64,000 bases of DNA from the NCBI RefSeq assembly GCF_018474015.1, contig NZ_JAHCSG010000002.1:1-64000 (forward strand). Direction: 5' to 3'. The translations under genes were made by a program, and so were the position numbers. This DNA is from Williamsia sp. CHRR-6. GTDB taxonomy: Bacteria > Actinomycetota > Actinomycetes > Mycobacteriales > Mycobacteriaceae. Under the pieces are notes generated by a model, which saw only the letters and a program-made list of their open reading frames with translations, was not told the origin of the DNA and searched no databases. The stretch's first letter is position 1. Every line of letters begins with the position of its first letter. Shown here one piece after another: positions 34,634 to 43,920 of the stretch.

Positions 34634-35740
34634 GTGAACTTCAATCGCAGCTCGACCACCCGCAGCGGCACCATCGCTGTCGGTATCGCTGCCGCAGCAG
34701 CCCTCACCCTGTCCGCCTGCAGCGGCGGCGGCGGCTCGAGCGACAGCGGCTCGACTGGTGCGGTGTCCAACGGCGGCACCATCAGCGGCGAGGGCTCGAC
34801 CGCGCAGCAGAAGGCCATCGAGATCTTCCAGGACGTGCTGACCAAGAACGGCGGCACCGTCCTCAACTACACCGGAAGCGGCTCCGGCGACGGCGTCAAG
34901 AAGTTCCTCAGCAAGGACGTCGACTTCGCCGGTTCGGACTCGGCCCTCAAGGGTGACGAGATCACCAAGGCCAAGGATCGCTGCGGCGGCAACGACGCCT
35001 GGCACATCCCGCTGGTCGCAGGCCCGGTGTCCATCGCCTACAACCTCGACGGCGTCGACGATCTCACCCTGACCCCGTCGCTGATCGCCAAGATCTTCGA
35101 CTCCAAGATCACCAAGTGGAACGACCCGGCCATCGCCGCGGTCAACGCCGGTGTCTCCCTGCCCGACAAGGCCATCGTCCCGGTGCACCGCAGCGACAGC
35201 TCGGGCACCACCGACAACTTCCAGCGGTTCCTGCAGGACACCGCCAAGGCGGACTGGCCCTACGAGCACGACAAGCTGTTCAAGGGCCAGGGCGGCTCGG
35301 GTGCGGCCAAGTCGACCGGTGTCGGCGACACCGTGAAGAAGACCTCCGGCGCGGTCACCTACGTCGAGTGGGGCTACGCCAAGCAGAACGACCTGGGTCT
35401 GGCCAAGGTCGACTTCGGTTCCGGCGCGGTGGAGCTCAACGACGACTCGGCAGGCAAGGCGCTCGAGGGCGTCACCTTCAAGACCCCCGGCAGCAAGGAC
35501 CTCGTCGTCGACACCGACAAGCTGTTCGCCTCCAACGGTGCCGGCGCGTGGCCGCTGCTGCTGACCAGCTATGAGATCGTCTGCTCCAAGGGCTATGACG
35601 GCAACACCGCTGCCACCCTGAAGTCGGCGTTCAACGTGATCCTCGAGAAGGGCCAGGACGGGCTGTCCGACGCCGGCTACGTCGAGCTGCCGGAGAGCTA
35701 CAAGACCACGCTCAAGGGCACCATCGACGCCCTGAGCTGA
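34634..35740 (+). CDS. pstS: Phosphate ABC transporter substrate-binding lipoprotein PstS
   Basis: A 368-aa phosphate-binding lipoprotein. The signal peptide ends at lipobox LSAC (Cys29), followed by a G/S-rich linker and the PstS domain: ISGEGSTAQQKAIEIF, DFAGSDSALKGDE, and the phosphate-binding VPVHRSDSSGTTDNFQRFL segment. GTG 34634 sits eight bases after GGAGG. First gene of pstSCAB, with a PHO-box-like repeat upstream. It delivers phosphate to PstCA. Confidence 0.95.
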   Translation: MNFNRSSTTRSGTIAVGIAAAAALTLSACSGGGGSSDSGSTGAVSNGGTISGEGSTAQQKAIEIFQDVLTKNGGTVLNYTGSGSGDGVKKFLSKDVDFAGSDSALKGDEITKAKDRCGGNDAWHIPLVAGPVSIAYNLDGVDDLTLTPSLIAKIFDSKITKWNDPAIAAVNAGVSLPDKAIVPVHRSDSSGTTDNFQRFLQDTAKADWPYEHDKLFKGQGGSGAAKSTGVGDTVKKTSGAVTYVEWGYAKQNDLGLAKVDFGSGAVELNDDSAGKALEGVTFKTPGSKDLVVDTDKLFASNGAGAWPLLLTSYEIVCSKGYDGNTAATLKSAFNVILEKGQDGLSDAGYVELPESYKTTLKGTIDALS

Positions 35741-35823
35741 TCTGCACACCATCACCTGACGCCGCGGAGTCGCACACGTTGCGACTCCGCGGCACAGGTT
35801 GAAAGACTTGGGGAGTATCACGC

Positions 35824-36906
35824 ATGACCGAAGTGCACGGTGGCGGCGTTCGCGCCGGCGAGGACATCGAAGGAACCATGAGTTCATCGTCGACCGGCTC
35901 GACCAACCCTGACGGCGTCGAGCTGCGCAAGGCCGGTGCCGCGCCCGGCGACTCCCCAGGCGGTAGCGACACCGCCGGATCGGTCACCCGACTCGGTGAC
36001 CAGATCTTCCGCAGCCTCTCGGTGGGCGCGGGTGTGCTGGTGTCGGTGCTGATCGCGTTGATCGCGATCTTCCTCATCGTCCAAGCCATCCCGGCGCTGA
36101 GCAAGAACACCGTCAACTTCTTCACCTACACCGGTGACTGGGTGACCAGCGGCGACAACCTGCGCTTCGGCATCCTCAACCTGCTGTACACGACGGGCGT
36201 CGTGTCGATCATCGCGCTGATCATCGCCATGCCGATCGCGCTGGGCATCGCGATCTTCCTCACCCAGTACGCACCCCGCCGCCTGGTGGGTCCCATCACC
36301 TACCTGGTGGACCTGCTGGCCGCGGTGCCCTCCATCGTCTACGGCCTGTGGGGCATCCTCGTGCTCGGGCCCGCGCTGGTCCCGCTGAACAACTTCCTCG
36401 TCGACCACTTCAGCTGGTTGCCGTTCTTCAAGTCGCCCAGCCAGGTGACCAACCTGTCCACCGGTGGCACCCTGCTCACCGCAGGCATCGTGCTGGCGGT
36501 GATGATCCTGCCGATCATCACCGCGGTGACGCGCGAGGTGTTCGTGCAGACCCCCGTCGGCCACCGCGAGGCCGCGCTCGCGCTCGGTGCCACCAAGTGG
36601 GAGGTCGTGAAGACCACCATCCTGCCGTTCGGTTTCTCCGGTTACATCTCCGGTTCGATGCTGGGGCTCGGTCGCGCACTCGGTGAGACGATGGCGCTGC
36701 TGCTGATCATCTCCTCGACCGGTCCGCTGAACTTCAACCTGCTCGAGAGTGGGGAGACCTTCGCCACCAAGATCGCTTTGAACAACGCCGAGTTCAGCTC
36801 GCCGCTCAACACCGGTGCCTACATCTCGGCCGGCCTGGCGCTGTTCGCCCTCACCTTCGTCGTCAACGCAGCGGCTCGTGCAGTCGTCGCCCGGAAGGGA
36901 AACTGA
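35824..36906 (+). CDS. pstC: Phosphate ABC transporter permease PstC
   Basis: A 360-aa permease. About 55 hydrophilic residues precede the first TM helix (SVGAGVLVSVLIALIAIFLIV). PstC features include FFTYTGDWVTSGDNLRFGIL, VDLLAAVPSIVYGLWG and the EAA motif REAALALGATKWEVVKTTIL. ATG 35824 has GGGGAG upstream; an internal ATG at 35878 preceded by GAAGGA would give a shorter protein (342 aa) and is a real alternative. Followed after one base by pstA. Confidence 0.93.
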   Translation: MTEVHGGGVRAGEDIEGTMSSSSTGSTNPDGVELRKAGAAPGDSPGGSDTAGSVTRLGDQIFRSLSVGAGVLVSVLIALIAIFLIVQAIPALSKNTVNFFTYTGDWVTSGDNLRFGILNLLYTTGVVSIIALIIAMPIALGIAIFLTQYAPRRLVGPITYLVDLLAAVPSIVYGLWGILVLGPALVPLNNFLVDHFSWLPFFKSPSQVTNLSTGGTLLTAGIVLAVMILPIITAVTREVFVQTPVGHREAALALGATKWEVVKTTILPFGFSGYISGSMLGLGRALGETMALLLIISSTGPLNFNLLESGETFATKIALNNAEFSSPLNTGAYISAGLALFALTFVVNAAARAVVARKGN

Positions 36907-36907
36907 C

Positions 36908-37807
36908 ATGACCGCGACCATCGATCGTCCCGACCTCGGTCCCGTCAAGCGGGATGCCTCCGGCTTCACGCCGGTCACCCTGGGTCGCAAGATCACCGAC
37001 AACGTGGCCTTGATCCTGGTGAGCGCCGCGCTCCTCATCGCGTTGGCCCCGCTGGTGTGGTTGCTGTTCACCTTGGTCTCGCGTGGCATCGGGCAGATCA
37101 CCTCGTTGGACTGGTGGCAGTACGACGAGCTGCACGGCGGCGCGTTCAACGCGATCATCGGCACCCTGCAGCAAACCCTGCTGGCCGCGGTGATCTCCAT
37201 CCCGCTGGGCATCTTCGTGGCCATCTACCTGGTGGAGTACGGCAACCGCTCGCCGCTGGCGCGGTTCACCACGTTCATGGTCGACATCCTCTCCGGTGTG
37301 CCGTCCATCGTGGCCGCGTTGTTCGTCTACGCCGTCTGGCGCACCACCCTGGACCTGCCCCGCTCGGGTTTCGTGGTGGCGTTGGCGTTGGTGCTGCTGA
37401 TGGTCCCGATCGTGGTGCGCTCCACCGAGGAGATGCTCAAGATCGTGCCGCAGGATCTGCGCGAGGCCTCCTACGCGCTGGGAGTTCCCAAGTGGCGCAC
37501 CATCATCAGCATCGTGTTGCCCACCGCCCTGTCGGGCATCATCACCGGCGTGATGCTGGCCATCGCGCGCGTGATGGGTGAATCGGCCCCGGTGCTGATC
37601 CTGGTCGGCTCGACGCGCGCCATCAACAACAACCCGTTCGAGGGCAACCAGCAGTCGCTGCCGCTGATGATGGTGCAGCAGTACAACAACGGGTCCGACG
37701 CCTTCCCTCAGGTGTGGGGTGCTGCCCTGACCCTGGTGATCCTGGTGGCCATCGTCTACTTCGGTGCCAAGGTCGTGGCCAAGCTCTTCGCCCCCAAAAC
37801 GTCCTGA
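36908..37807 (+). CDS. pstA: Phosphate ABC transporter permease PstA
   Basis: A 299-aa permease with six expected TM helices. PstA features include GGAFNAIIGTLQQTLLAAVI, VDILSGVPSIVAALFVYA and the EAA motif REASYALGVPKWRTIISIVL. ATG 36908 follows directly on the pstC stop. It forms the phosphate channel with PstC. Confidence 0.94.
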   Translation: MTATIDRPDLGPVKRDASGFTPVTLGRKITDNVALILVSAALLIALAPLVWLLFTLVSRGIGQITSLDWWQYDELHGGAFNAIIGTLQQTLLAAVISIPLGIFVAIYLVEYGNRSPLARFTTFMVDILSGVPSIVAALFVYAVWRTTLDLPRSGFVVALALVLLMVPIVVRSTEEMLKIVPQDLREASYALGVPKWRTIISIVLPTALSGIITGVMLAIARVMGESAPVLILVGSTRAINNNPFEGNQQSLPLMMVQQYNNGSDAFPQVWGAALTLVILVAIVYFGAKVVAKLFAPKTS

Positions 37808-37837
37808 AACTGATTCCGCTCTAACGAAAGTCACATC

Positions 37838-38614
37838 ATGGCAAAGCGTCTCGACATCAAAGACCTGAACATCTATTACGGCGCCTTCCACGCGGTCAAG
37901 GACGTGTCCCTGGAGGTGGCGCCGCGCAGCATCACCGCCTTCATCGGCCCGTCGGGCTGTGGCAAGTCCACCGTGCTGCGCACCCTCAACCGCATGCACG
38001 AGGTGACCCCGGGTGCCCGCGTCGAAGGCAAGGTGCTCCTCGACGGCGAAGACATCTACGGACGCGGCATCGACCCCGTCAGCGTGCGTTCCACCATCGG
38101 CATGGTGTTCCAGCGCCCGAACCCGTTCCCCACCATGTCGATTCGCGACAATGTGGTGGCCGGGCTCAAGCTGCAGGGCGTGCGCAACAAGAAGGAACTC
38201 GACGAAGTGGCCGAACGCAGCCTGCGCGGCGCCAACCTGTGGGAAGAGGTCAAAGACCGCCTCACCAAGCCCGGCGGCGGTCTGTCGGGCGGTCAGCAGC
38301 AGCGACTGTGCATCGCCCGCGCCATCGCCGTCTCACCCGAGGTGTTGCTGATGGACGAGCCGTGTTCAGCACTCGACCCCATCTCCACGCTGGCCATCGA
38401 AGACCTCATCACCGAGCTGAAGAAGGACTTCACGATCGTCATCGTGACCCACAACATGCAGCAGGCTGCGCGAGTCAGCGACAAGACGGCTTTCTTCAAC
38501 CTTGCAGGCATCGGGCAGCCCGGCCAGCTGATCGAGATCAACGACACCGAGACCATCTTCTCCAACCCGGAGCAGAAGGCGACTGAAGACTACATCTCCG
38601 GCCGGTTCGGCTAA
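37838..38614 (+). CDS. pstB: Phosphate ABC transporter ATP-binding protein PstB
   Basis: A 258-aa ATPase: Walker A GPSGCGKS, signature LSGGQQQRL, Walker [14 protein letters not shown], and the family C-terminus ending DYISGRFG. It energises PstCA and, with PhoU, signals phosphate status. A short imperfect copy of its 3' end occurs again about 65 bases downstream (see 38630-38683). Confidence 0.96.
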   Translation: MAKRLDIKDLNIYYGAFHAVKDVSLEVAPRSITAFIGPSGCGKSTVLRTLNRMHEVTPGARVEGKVLLDGEDIYGRGIDPVSVRSTIGMVFQRPNPFPTMSIRDNVVAGLKLQGVRNKKELDEVAERSLRGANLWEEVKDRLTKPGGGLSGGQQQRLCIARAIAVSPEVLLMDEPCSALDPISTLAIEDLITELKKDFTIVIVTHNMQQAARVSDKTAFFNLAGIGQPGQLIEINDTETIFSNPEQKATEDYISGRFG

Positions 38615-38629
38615 GAGCACGCAACGATC

Positions 38630-38683
38630 TTGAGGAGGCCGAACCGTCGGAGGGGGGACTACTTCTCCGGCGGGTTCGGCTAG
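38630..38683 (+). other. Imperfect echo of the pstB 3' end
   Basis: In one open frame (TTG 38630 to TAG 38681-38683) the last residues read GDYFSGGFG before a stop, against DYISGRFG at the end of PstB. The DNA GACTACTTCTCCGGCGGGTT resembles GACTACATCTCCGGCCGGTT of pstB. It looks like the remnant of a partial duplication or of a second pstB-like gene. A 9-bp inverted repeat (CGGTTCGGC/GCCGAACCG) also spans the pstB stop. Confidence 0.5.
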
Positions 38684-38703
38684 ACCTCGCACCGACTCGC
38701 TCG

Positions 38704-38743
38704 ACGACATCAGCCCCGACCTTCAGGTCGGGGCTGATGTCGT
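38704..38743. terminator. Bidirectional terminator between pstB and phoU
   Basis: A perfect 18-bp stem, ACGACATCAGCCCCGACC (38704-38721) with its complement (38726-38743), and a TTCA loop. It lies between the convergent pstB and phoU genes and is the strongest simple hairpin in the window. Confidence 0.85.
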
Positions 38744-38766
38744 TGTGGGCCAGGCGAACCCGAGTC

Positions 38767-39432
38767 TCAGACCTCGGACTCCTGAAACTGCTCGGGGGTC
38801 TTGCCGGTGGCCTGGAAAACCACGCGCCGACCGATCAGCACCGCGTGGTCGGCGAAACGCTCGTAGTAGCGGCCCAGCAGGGTCACATCCACCGCCGCCG
38901 CCACACCGTGGCGCCAATCACGGTCCATCAACACCGTGAACAGGTGGCGGTGCAGATCGTCCATGGCGTCGTCGTCACTCTGCAGGCGCAACGCATCGTC
39001 GGGGTCCTGGCTGTTGAGCACCTCGCGGGCGTTCATCGCCAGCTGCACGGCCAGACGGCCCATCTCGGCGAAGTAGCCGTTCACCTCTTCGGGCAGTGCC
39101 TTGGCCGGGTGGCGTCGCCGCGCCACTTTGGCCACGTGCAGGGCCAGGGCGCCCATCCGATCCACGTCGGCGACGATCTGGAAGCCGCTGACGATGGCCC
39201 GCAGATCACCGGCCACCGGTGCCTGCAGCGCCAGCAGCGCGAACGCCATCTCCTCGGCCTGCGCCGACAGACGCACGATCTGCTCGTGATCGGTGATGAC
39301 CGACTCGGCGACGGCGAGGTCGGCCTGCAGCAAAGCCTGGGTGGAACGCTCCATGGCCACGCCGGCCAACTCGGACATCTGGCCCAGGACGTTGTTCAGC
39401 TCGGCCATCTGATCGTGGTACGCGGTACGCAT
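38767..39432 (-). CDS. phoU: Phosphate signalling regulator PhoU
   Basis: A 221-aa all-helical protein of two PhoU repeats. The metal-binding-type motifs are [15 protein letters not shown] and [13 protein letters not shown] (E/DxxxD). PhoU links the Pst transporter to the PhoR/SenX3-type kinase and restrains phosphate uptake in rich conditions. Position matches phoY2 (Rv0821c), between pst genes and the LCP gene. It faces pstB across a strong terminator and has its own PHO-box-like repeat upstream. The matching sensor kinase/regulator pair is not in this window. Confidence 0.93.
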   Translation of the reverse strand: MRTAYHDQMAELNNVLGQMSELAGVAMERSTQALLQADLAVAESVITDHEQIVRLSAQAEEMAFALLALQAPVAGDLRAIVSGFQIVADVDRMGALALHVAKVARRRHPAKALPEEVNGYFAEMGRLAVQLAMNAREVLNSQDPDDALRLQSDDDAMDDLHRHLFTVLMDRDWRHGVAAAVDVTLLGRYYERFADHAVLIGRRVVFQATGKTPEQFQESEV

Positions 39433-39475
39433 TCGCTGAGCGTACTGACCCGATGGGTGGAGTCGGTGGTCACCT

Positions 39476-39497
39476 GGTGAACGCAGGGTGAACGAGT
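39476..39497 (-). promoter_or_regulatory. PHO-box-like direct repeat upstream of phoU
   Basis: On the minus strand two GTTCACC motifs occur 11 bp apart (plus-strand GGTGAAC at 39476 and 39487), the same spacing as the box in front of pstS. It lies 44 bases before the phoU start, in the gap after the LCP gene. Confidence 0.55.
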
Positions 39498-39525
39498 CGC
39501 GGACGAATGTTCAGAAGATGTGGGA

Positions 39526-41598
39526 TCAGCCCTGGCAGGTGGTGTCGGCGGCGTTGGTGACCGTCAGGTCGCTGGGCAACTGTACGATCGAGTTCGATGC
39601 CGGGTTCTGGGTGACGGTCAGCGTGCTGCCCTCGGTGGGCACATCGCCCACGGTGCCTGAGTAGTCCGATCCCAGCAGCACCTCCACACCCGACTTGACG
39701 GTGCGGTCGGGCTGGATCACCGCGCCCGAGAACAGGGCAGCCACGGTGGCGGCCTGCGCCTGGGTGCCCGGACCGTAGCGGACCACTGTCTGCGTCTGGT
39801 TCTCCGAGGCGTCGGCGACACCGCGCACGTCGAAACCCAAGTTGGACAACAGGGTCGAGGTCTTCGACGCCAGACCGGTTTGGCCGGTGCCGTTGAGCAC
39901 ACGCACACCCACGTCGCTGGGGCTCAACGCGGTGGACTGCACCGACTTCGGCGCCTCGGGGGTGGTGCTGGTGGGCGCGGCGCTGCTGGACTTGCTCGAC
40001 GAACTCGGCGGTGCGACCTTGCGCTTCTCGCCGGGCAACGGCTGGTCGTTGATGATCGCGTCGAAGATCGCATTGATGTCGTCGATCCGCGGGATCTCGT
40101 TGTTGCTGCCGTCGGTGGCGGTGCCCGAGGTGGGGATGGTGAGGAACGTGACCCTCCCGGCCTGCAGGCCCTCCAGCGACTGCGCCAGGTCAAGCAGGTT
40201 CTCGGTGTCGACCTGGTCGACGAAGCTGTACTTGATGAACGTGGAGACGATGTTGGTCAGCTTGCCCGGGTTGGACAGCACCTGGCCCGACAGCATCCCT
40301 CGTAGCAGAGCCGAGAGGAACAGCTGCTGACGTTTGATGCGCCCGTAGTCGCCGTTGCCCTCGGTGTCGATGGTGCGCGCACGCACATAGTTCAGCGCTC
40401 GTTTGCCGCTGAGGACCTGCCGACCCGGTTTGGACAGGATCTGCCCCAACTCGTAGTCGTACAGCGGCGTGGGTGAACACACCTGCACGCCGCCGAGCTT
40501 GTTGACCACCTGCTCGAACCCGAAGAAATCCATCGCGATGAAGTGGTTGACGTTGAGGCCCGAGAGCTGCTGGATGACCTTCACCGCGCACTCGGGTCCG
40601 CCGTCGCCGTAGGCGGTGTTGAGCTTGGCGCCGGTCTCGGCGGGCACCGTCTCGGTGTCGCTGTAGGTGCCGCTGTTGTTGTCCCACGCCCGGCATTCGG
40701 GGCGGTCCACCTGCAGGTCGCGCGGAAACGACACCGCCACCACACGATCACGGCTGGCGGGCACGTTGATCAAGATGATGGTGTCTGACCGGGCACCGTC
40801 GGCCTGGGCGGTGGTACCTGCACCCACGGTCGAGTTCTTGCCGGCGCGGGTGTCGGTACCGACGATCAGGTAGGTCTGATCGCCGCTCTGCGCGCCCTTG
40901 TTGCGGATGTTCTTGTCGTTGGCGTTGACCGCCTTGACGTTCTGGAAGTCACCGTTGAACGACTTGAGGTAACCCCAGACAAAACCGGTCCCGGTCAGGG
41001 CCAGCACGCACGCCAGCGCCACCACCACCCGACCCGATGCAGTGGCCACGCGACGTCGGCGTCTGCGTGCGCTGTCTCTGCGGGTCTGCGCGTCGTCGGG
41101 CGGCACGGTGGCCACCCGGCGGGTCACGGGAGGATCGGCCGACTCGGTGGGGGCGGGATCGAGGACCGGGGGGACGCGGGTGGTGGGCGCGGTGACGGTC
41201 GGGTCGGGGCCGACCGGCGGCAGCAGCGCGGTCACCTCCTCGTCCGTCGGTCGGGCGCCCTGGCGTGCAGACGCCGGTGGCGTAGGAGTCGACGACGGTG
41301 GAGGTGTCGATGACGGCGGCTGCGGAGGGGTCGGGCGATCGGAGTTCTCGGCTTCCAGCGCGGCCAGCAGTTCGGCCACGGTCATCCGGCGGTTACGGCC
41401 CTGGTTGAACGGTCGGCGGTCGGCCGGTTCCCGCAGCACCTCGTCGGATGGCTGGTCGAGGCGGCGGCGGATGTCCTCGCGGGGACCGGGCACTGCCTCG
41501 GCATCGGAATGGCGCGGTCGGTCGGGGTCGCGGCGCGACGAGCCACGCGCCGGAGGGGTCCCTCCGTCACCCGATTCGGGTGTCGTGTCGTCACTCAC
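39526..41598 (-). CDS. LytR-CpsA-Psr (LCP) family cell-wall ligase with LytR_C domain
   Basis: A 690-aa membrane protein (Rv0822c-like by position). Residues 1-180 are cytosolic, rich in Pro, Arg and Thr; one TM helix follows (VVVALACVLALTGTGFVWGY, near 190-210). The LCP domain has the signatures ARSDTIILINVPASRDRVVA, SFPRDLQVD, and RARTIDTEGNGDYGRIKRQQ, with pyrophosphate-binding Arg residues. After a Ser-rich linker, the C-terminal LytR_C domain contains VRVLNGTGQTGLASKTSTLL. LCP enzymes attach arabinogalactan or other glycopolymers to peptidoglycan. A GTG-rich N-terminal extension leaves the exact start uncertain. Confidence 0.88.
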   Translation of the reverse strand: MSDDTTPESGDGGTPPARGSSRRDPDRPRHSDAEAVPGPREDIRRRLDQPSDEVLREPADRRPFNQGRNRRMTVAELLAALEAENSDRPTPPQPPSSTPPPSSTPTPPASARQGARPTDEEVTALLPPVGPDPTVTAPTTRVPPVLDPAPTESADPPVTRRVATVPPDDAQTRRDSARRRRRRVATASGRVVVALACVLALTGTGFVWGYLKSFNGDFQNVKAVNANDKNIRNKGAQSGDQTYLIVGTDTRAGKNSTVGAGTTAQADGARSDTIILINVPASRDRVVAVSFPRDLQVDRPECRAWDNNSGTYSDTETVPAETGAKLNTAYGDGGPECAVKVIQQLSGLNVNHFIAMDFFGFEQVVNKLGGVQVCSPTPLYDYELGQILSKPGRQVLSGKRALNYVRARTIDTEGNGDYGRIKRQQLFLSALLRGMLSGQVLSNPGKLTNIVSTFIKYSFVDQVDTENLLDLAQSLEGLQAGRVTFLTIPTSGTATDGSNNEIPRIDDINAIFDAIINDQPLPGEKRKVAPPSSSSKSSSAAPTSTTPEAPKSVQSTALSPSDVGVRVLNGTGQTGLASKTSTLLSNLGFDVRGVADASENQTQTVVRYGPGTQAQAATVAALFSGAVIQPDRTVKSGVEVLLGSDYSGTVGDVPTEGSTLTVTQNPASNSIVQLPSDLTVTNAADTTCQG

Positions 41599-41746
41599 CG
41601 TCGTTCCCCTGTCTGGGTCGTGCCTGCGTCACCGGATCAAAGCCGATCACGCCATCTGAAGCGGTCATGTGGACCTGTTGCCCGCGCCTGCGCCGATCGT
41701 ACTGATACGCGTGCACGTGGACGCCGCCGAGCGGGTCGCGCTCGGG

Positions 41747-42919
41747 TCAGCCTCCCGAGTGCATCTCGTCGGCGCCGGCGGGCACGTACTCGTCGTCGGG
41801 GTCGTCGAGCCAGCCATCGGGCAGCGCGACCGTGGCCGGCGACCCCTGCCGACCGCGCGGACCGTGCCCGTCGGGGGGGAACGGGGCGTCGGCGTCGAGG
41901 CCGCCCACCAGCTCGGTCAGCTGATCGACGGTGGTGACCAGCGCCAGGGCTCGACGCAGATCGGATCCGACCGGGAAACCGCGCAGGTACCAGGCCACAT
42001 GCTTGCGGATCTCCCGCATGCCCTTGTCCTCGCCATGGTGGTCGGCCAACAGACGGCCGTGGCGCACGATGATCGACGCCACCTCACCGAGGTTCGGCTG
42101 GGCGGGAGCGGGCAATCCACGCAGGGCCGCGCTCAACTCGGCGAACAGCCACGGGCGACCGAGGCAGCCACGGCCGATCACCACCCCGTCGCAGCCGGTC
42201 TGATCCATCATGGCGATGGCGTCGGCGGGTTCGAAGATGTCGCCGTTGCCCAGCACCGGCACGTCGGTGACGTGCTCTTTGAGTCGGGCGATCTCGGTCC
42301 AGTCGGCGGCCCCGGAATACCGCTGGGATGCGGTACGGGCATGCAGCGCAACAGCTTTGGCCCCTTCGGCCGCGGCGATGCGTCCGGCGTCGAGGTGTGT
42401 GTGATGGTCGTCGTCGATGCCGATGCGGAACTTGACCGTCACCGGAACGTCGGTGCCCTGCACCGCGCGCACCGCGGCCGCCACGATCTTGGCGAACAGT
42501 CGGCGCTTATAGGGGATGGCCGAGCCGCCACCGCGCCGGGTCACCTTGGGTACCGGGCACCCGAAGTTCATGTCGATGTGATCGGCCAGGTTCTCGTCGA
42601 CGATCATCTTGGCCGCAGCGTAGGTGTAGTCGGGGTCCACGGTGTAGAGCTGCATCGACCGCGGGTTCTCGGTGGGGCCGAAGGTGGTCATGTGCATGGT
42701 GGCCTCGTGCCGTTCCACCAGCGCCCGCGCGGTGACCATCTCGCATACGTACAGCCCCGACACCGTGCCGGTGCGTTCGAGTTCCAGCTCGCGGCACAGC
42801 GTGCGGAAGGCCACGTTCGTCACCCCGGCCATCGGGGCCAGCACCACCGGACTGCTCAGCGGGATCGACCCGATCCGCAGAGCCGGAGTCTCGGTTCGGG
42901 TGTCGGCGAACGTGGTCAC
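41747..42919 (-). CDS. dus: tRNA-dihydrouridine synthase (Dus)
   Basis: A 390-aa FMN-dependent enzyme that reduces uridine to dihydrouridine in tRNA. Signatures are VVLAPMAGVTNVAFRTLCRE, the catalytic Cys in DHIDMNFGCPVPKVTRRGGG, VTVKFRIGIDDDHHTHLD, and GNGDIFEPADAIAMM. Rv0823c is the syntenic counterpart. GTG 42919 is the start, eight bases after the desaturase stop, so it is probably in one operon with it. The C-terminal ~80 residues are helical RNA-binding-like. Confidence 0.93.
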   Translation of the reverse strand: MTTFADTRTETPALRIGSIPLSSPVVLAPMAGVTNVAFRTLCRELELERTGTVSGLYVCEMVTARALVERHEATMHMTTFGPTENPRSMQLYTVDPDYTYAAAKMIVDENLADHIDMNFGCPVPKVTRRGGGSAIPYKRRLFAKIVAAAVRAVQGTDVPVTVKFRIGIDDDHHTHLDAGRIAAAEGAKAVALHARTASQRYSGAADWTEIARLKEHVTDVPVLGNGDIFEPADAIAMMDQTGCDGVVIGRGCLGRPWLFAELSAALRGLPAPAQPNLGEVASIIVRHGRLLADHHGEDKGMREIRKHVAWYLRGFPVGSDLRRALALVTTVDQLTELVGGLDADAPFPPDGHGPRGRQGSPATVALPDGWLDDPDDEYVPAGADEMHSGG

Positions 42920-42927
42920 AACCGCCC

Positions 42928-43920
42928 TCAGGAGGCCTTGGCCTCGCGCTTGGCCGCCTCACGTGCCAACGCCCGGTCGCGCATCTCCTCGAACTTGAGG
43001 GTGTCGTCGGCCAGTTTCTCCATGAACGCCGCAAGCCGCTCGCGCTGCTGCTCACCCTGCGGACCGAAGTCGCTGCGGTCGAAGACGTTGAGCTTGCGCA
43101 GCACCGGCAGCAGCACCTCTTCGTGATGCTGGCGCAGGTCGTAGATGCCGTGCTTGGCCATCAACACGCCGTGGCGCCGAAAGTTGGGCATCCCGTTTCC
43201 GGGCATCTGGAAGTTGGTGACGATGTCGGTGATCGCCTCCATGGTCTGATCCGGCGAGATCTCCATCGCTGCGGTCACGATGTTGCGGTAGAAGATCATG
43301 TGCAGGTTCTCGTCGGCGGCGATCCGCTGCAGCAGCTTGTCGGCGACCGGATCGTTGCAGGCGCGACCGGTGTTGCGGTGCGACACCCGGGTGGCCAGCT
43401 CCTGGAAGGTGACGTAGGTGACCGTGTGCAGCAGTCCCATGCCGCCGCCGTTGCGGATGACCCGATCGGACTGATCGCCACCGAGGCCGACGGAGGTGAA
43501 CCCGTTGGTCATGTGGATCATCCGCGCCTCTTCCAGGGCCACCGGGTCGACGCCGCGGGTGACCACCAGGTAGTCGCGCATCGCGATGCCGTGCCGGTTC
43601 TCCTCGGCGGTCCAGCGGCCCACCCAGTGGCCCCAGGCGTCATCGGTGGAGAAGTTGTCGGCGATCTCGCGGTGGTACGAGGGCAGGTTGTCCTCGGTGA
43701 GCAGGTTGGTGATCATCGCGGCCTTGGCCACATCACCGAGTTCGGACTGCTCCTCCGACCAGTCCCGTCCGCCGAGGGCGGCGAAGTTGCGACCCTCATC
43801 CCACGGGATGTAGTCGTGCGGATTCCAGTCTTTGGCCACCCCGAGGTGCCGGTTGACGTTCGCCTCGGCGGCGGGGGAGAGCTCCTTGAGGAGTTCCAGT
43901 TGCGTCAGTACGCGTGCCAT
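42928..43920 (-). CDS. desA1: Acyl-ACP desaturase DesA1-like
   Basis: A 330-aa soluble diiron desaturase. The two E/D-E-x-x-H ligand motifs are WTAEENRHGIAM (near residue 105-116) and AADENLHMIFYRN (near 200-212). Mycobacterial DesA1/DesA2 insert double bonds in acyl chains used for mycolic acids; position matches desA1 (Rv0824c). ATG 43920 follows GAGGGA. Upstream are two palindromes and an 11-bp direct repeat that look regulatory. Confidence 0.9.
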   Translation of the reverse strand: MARVLTQLELLKELSPAAEANVNRHLGVAKDWNPHDYIPWDEGRNFAALGGRDWSEEQSELGDVAKAAMITNLLTEDNLPSYHREIADNFSTDDAWGHWVGRWTAEENRHGIAMRDYLVVTRGVDPVALEEARMIHMTNGFTSVGLGGDQSDRVIRNGGGMGLLHTVTYVTFQELATRVSHRNTGRACNDPVADKLLQRIAADENLHMIFYRNIVTAAMEISPDQTMEAITDIVTNFQMPGNGMPNFRRHGVLMAKHGIYDLRQHHEEVLLPVLRKLNVFDRSDFGPQGEQQRERLAAFMEKLADDTLKFEEMRDRALAREAAKREAKAS

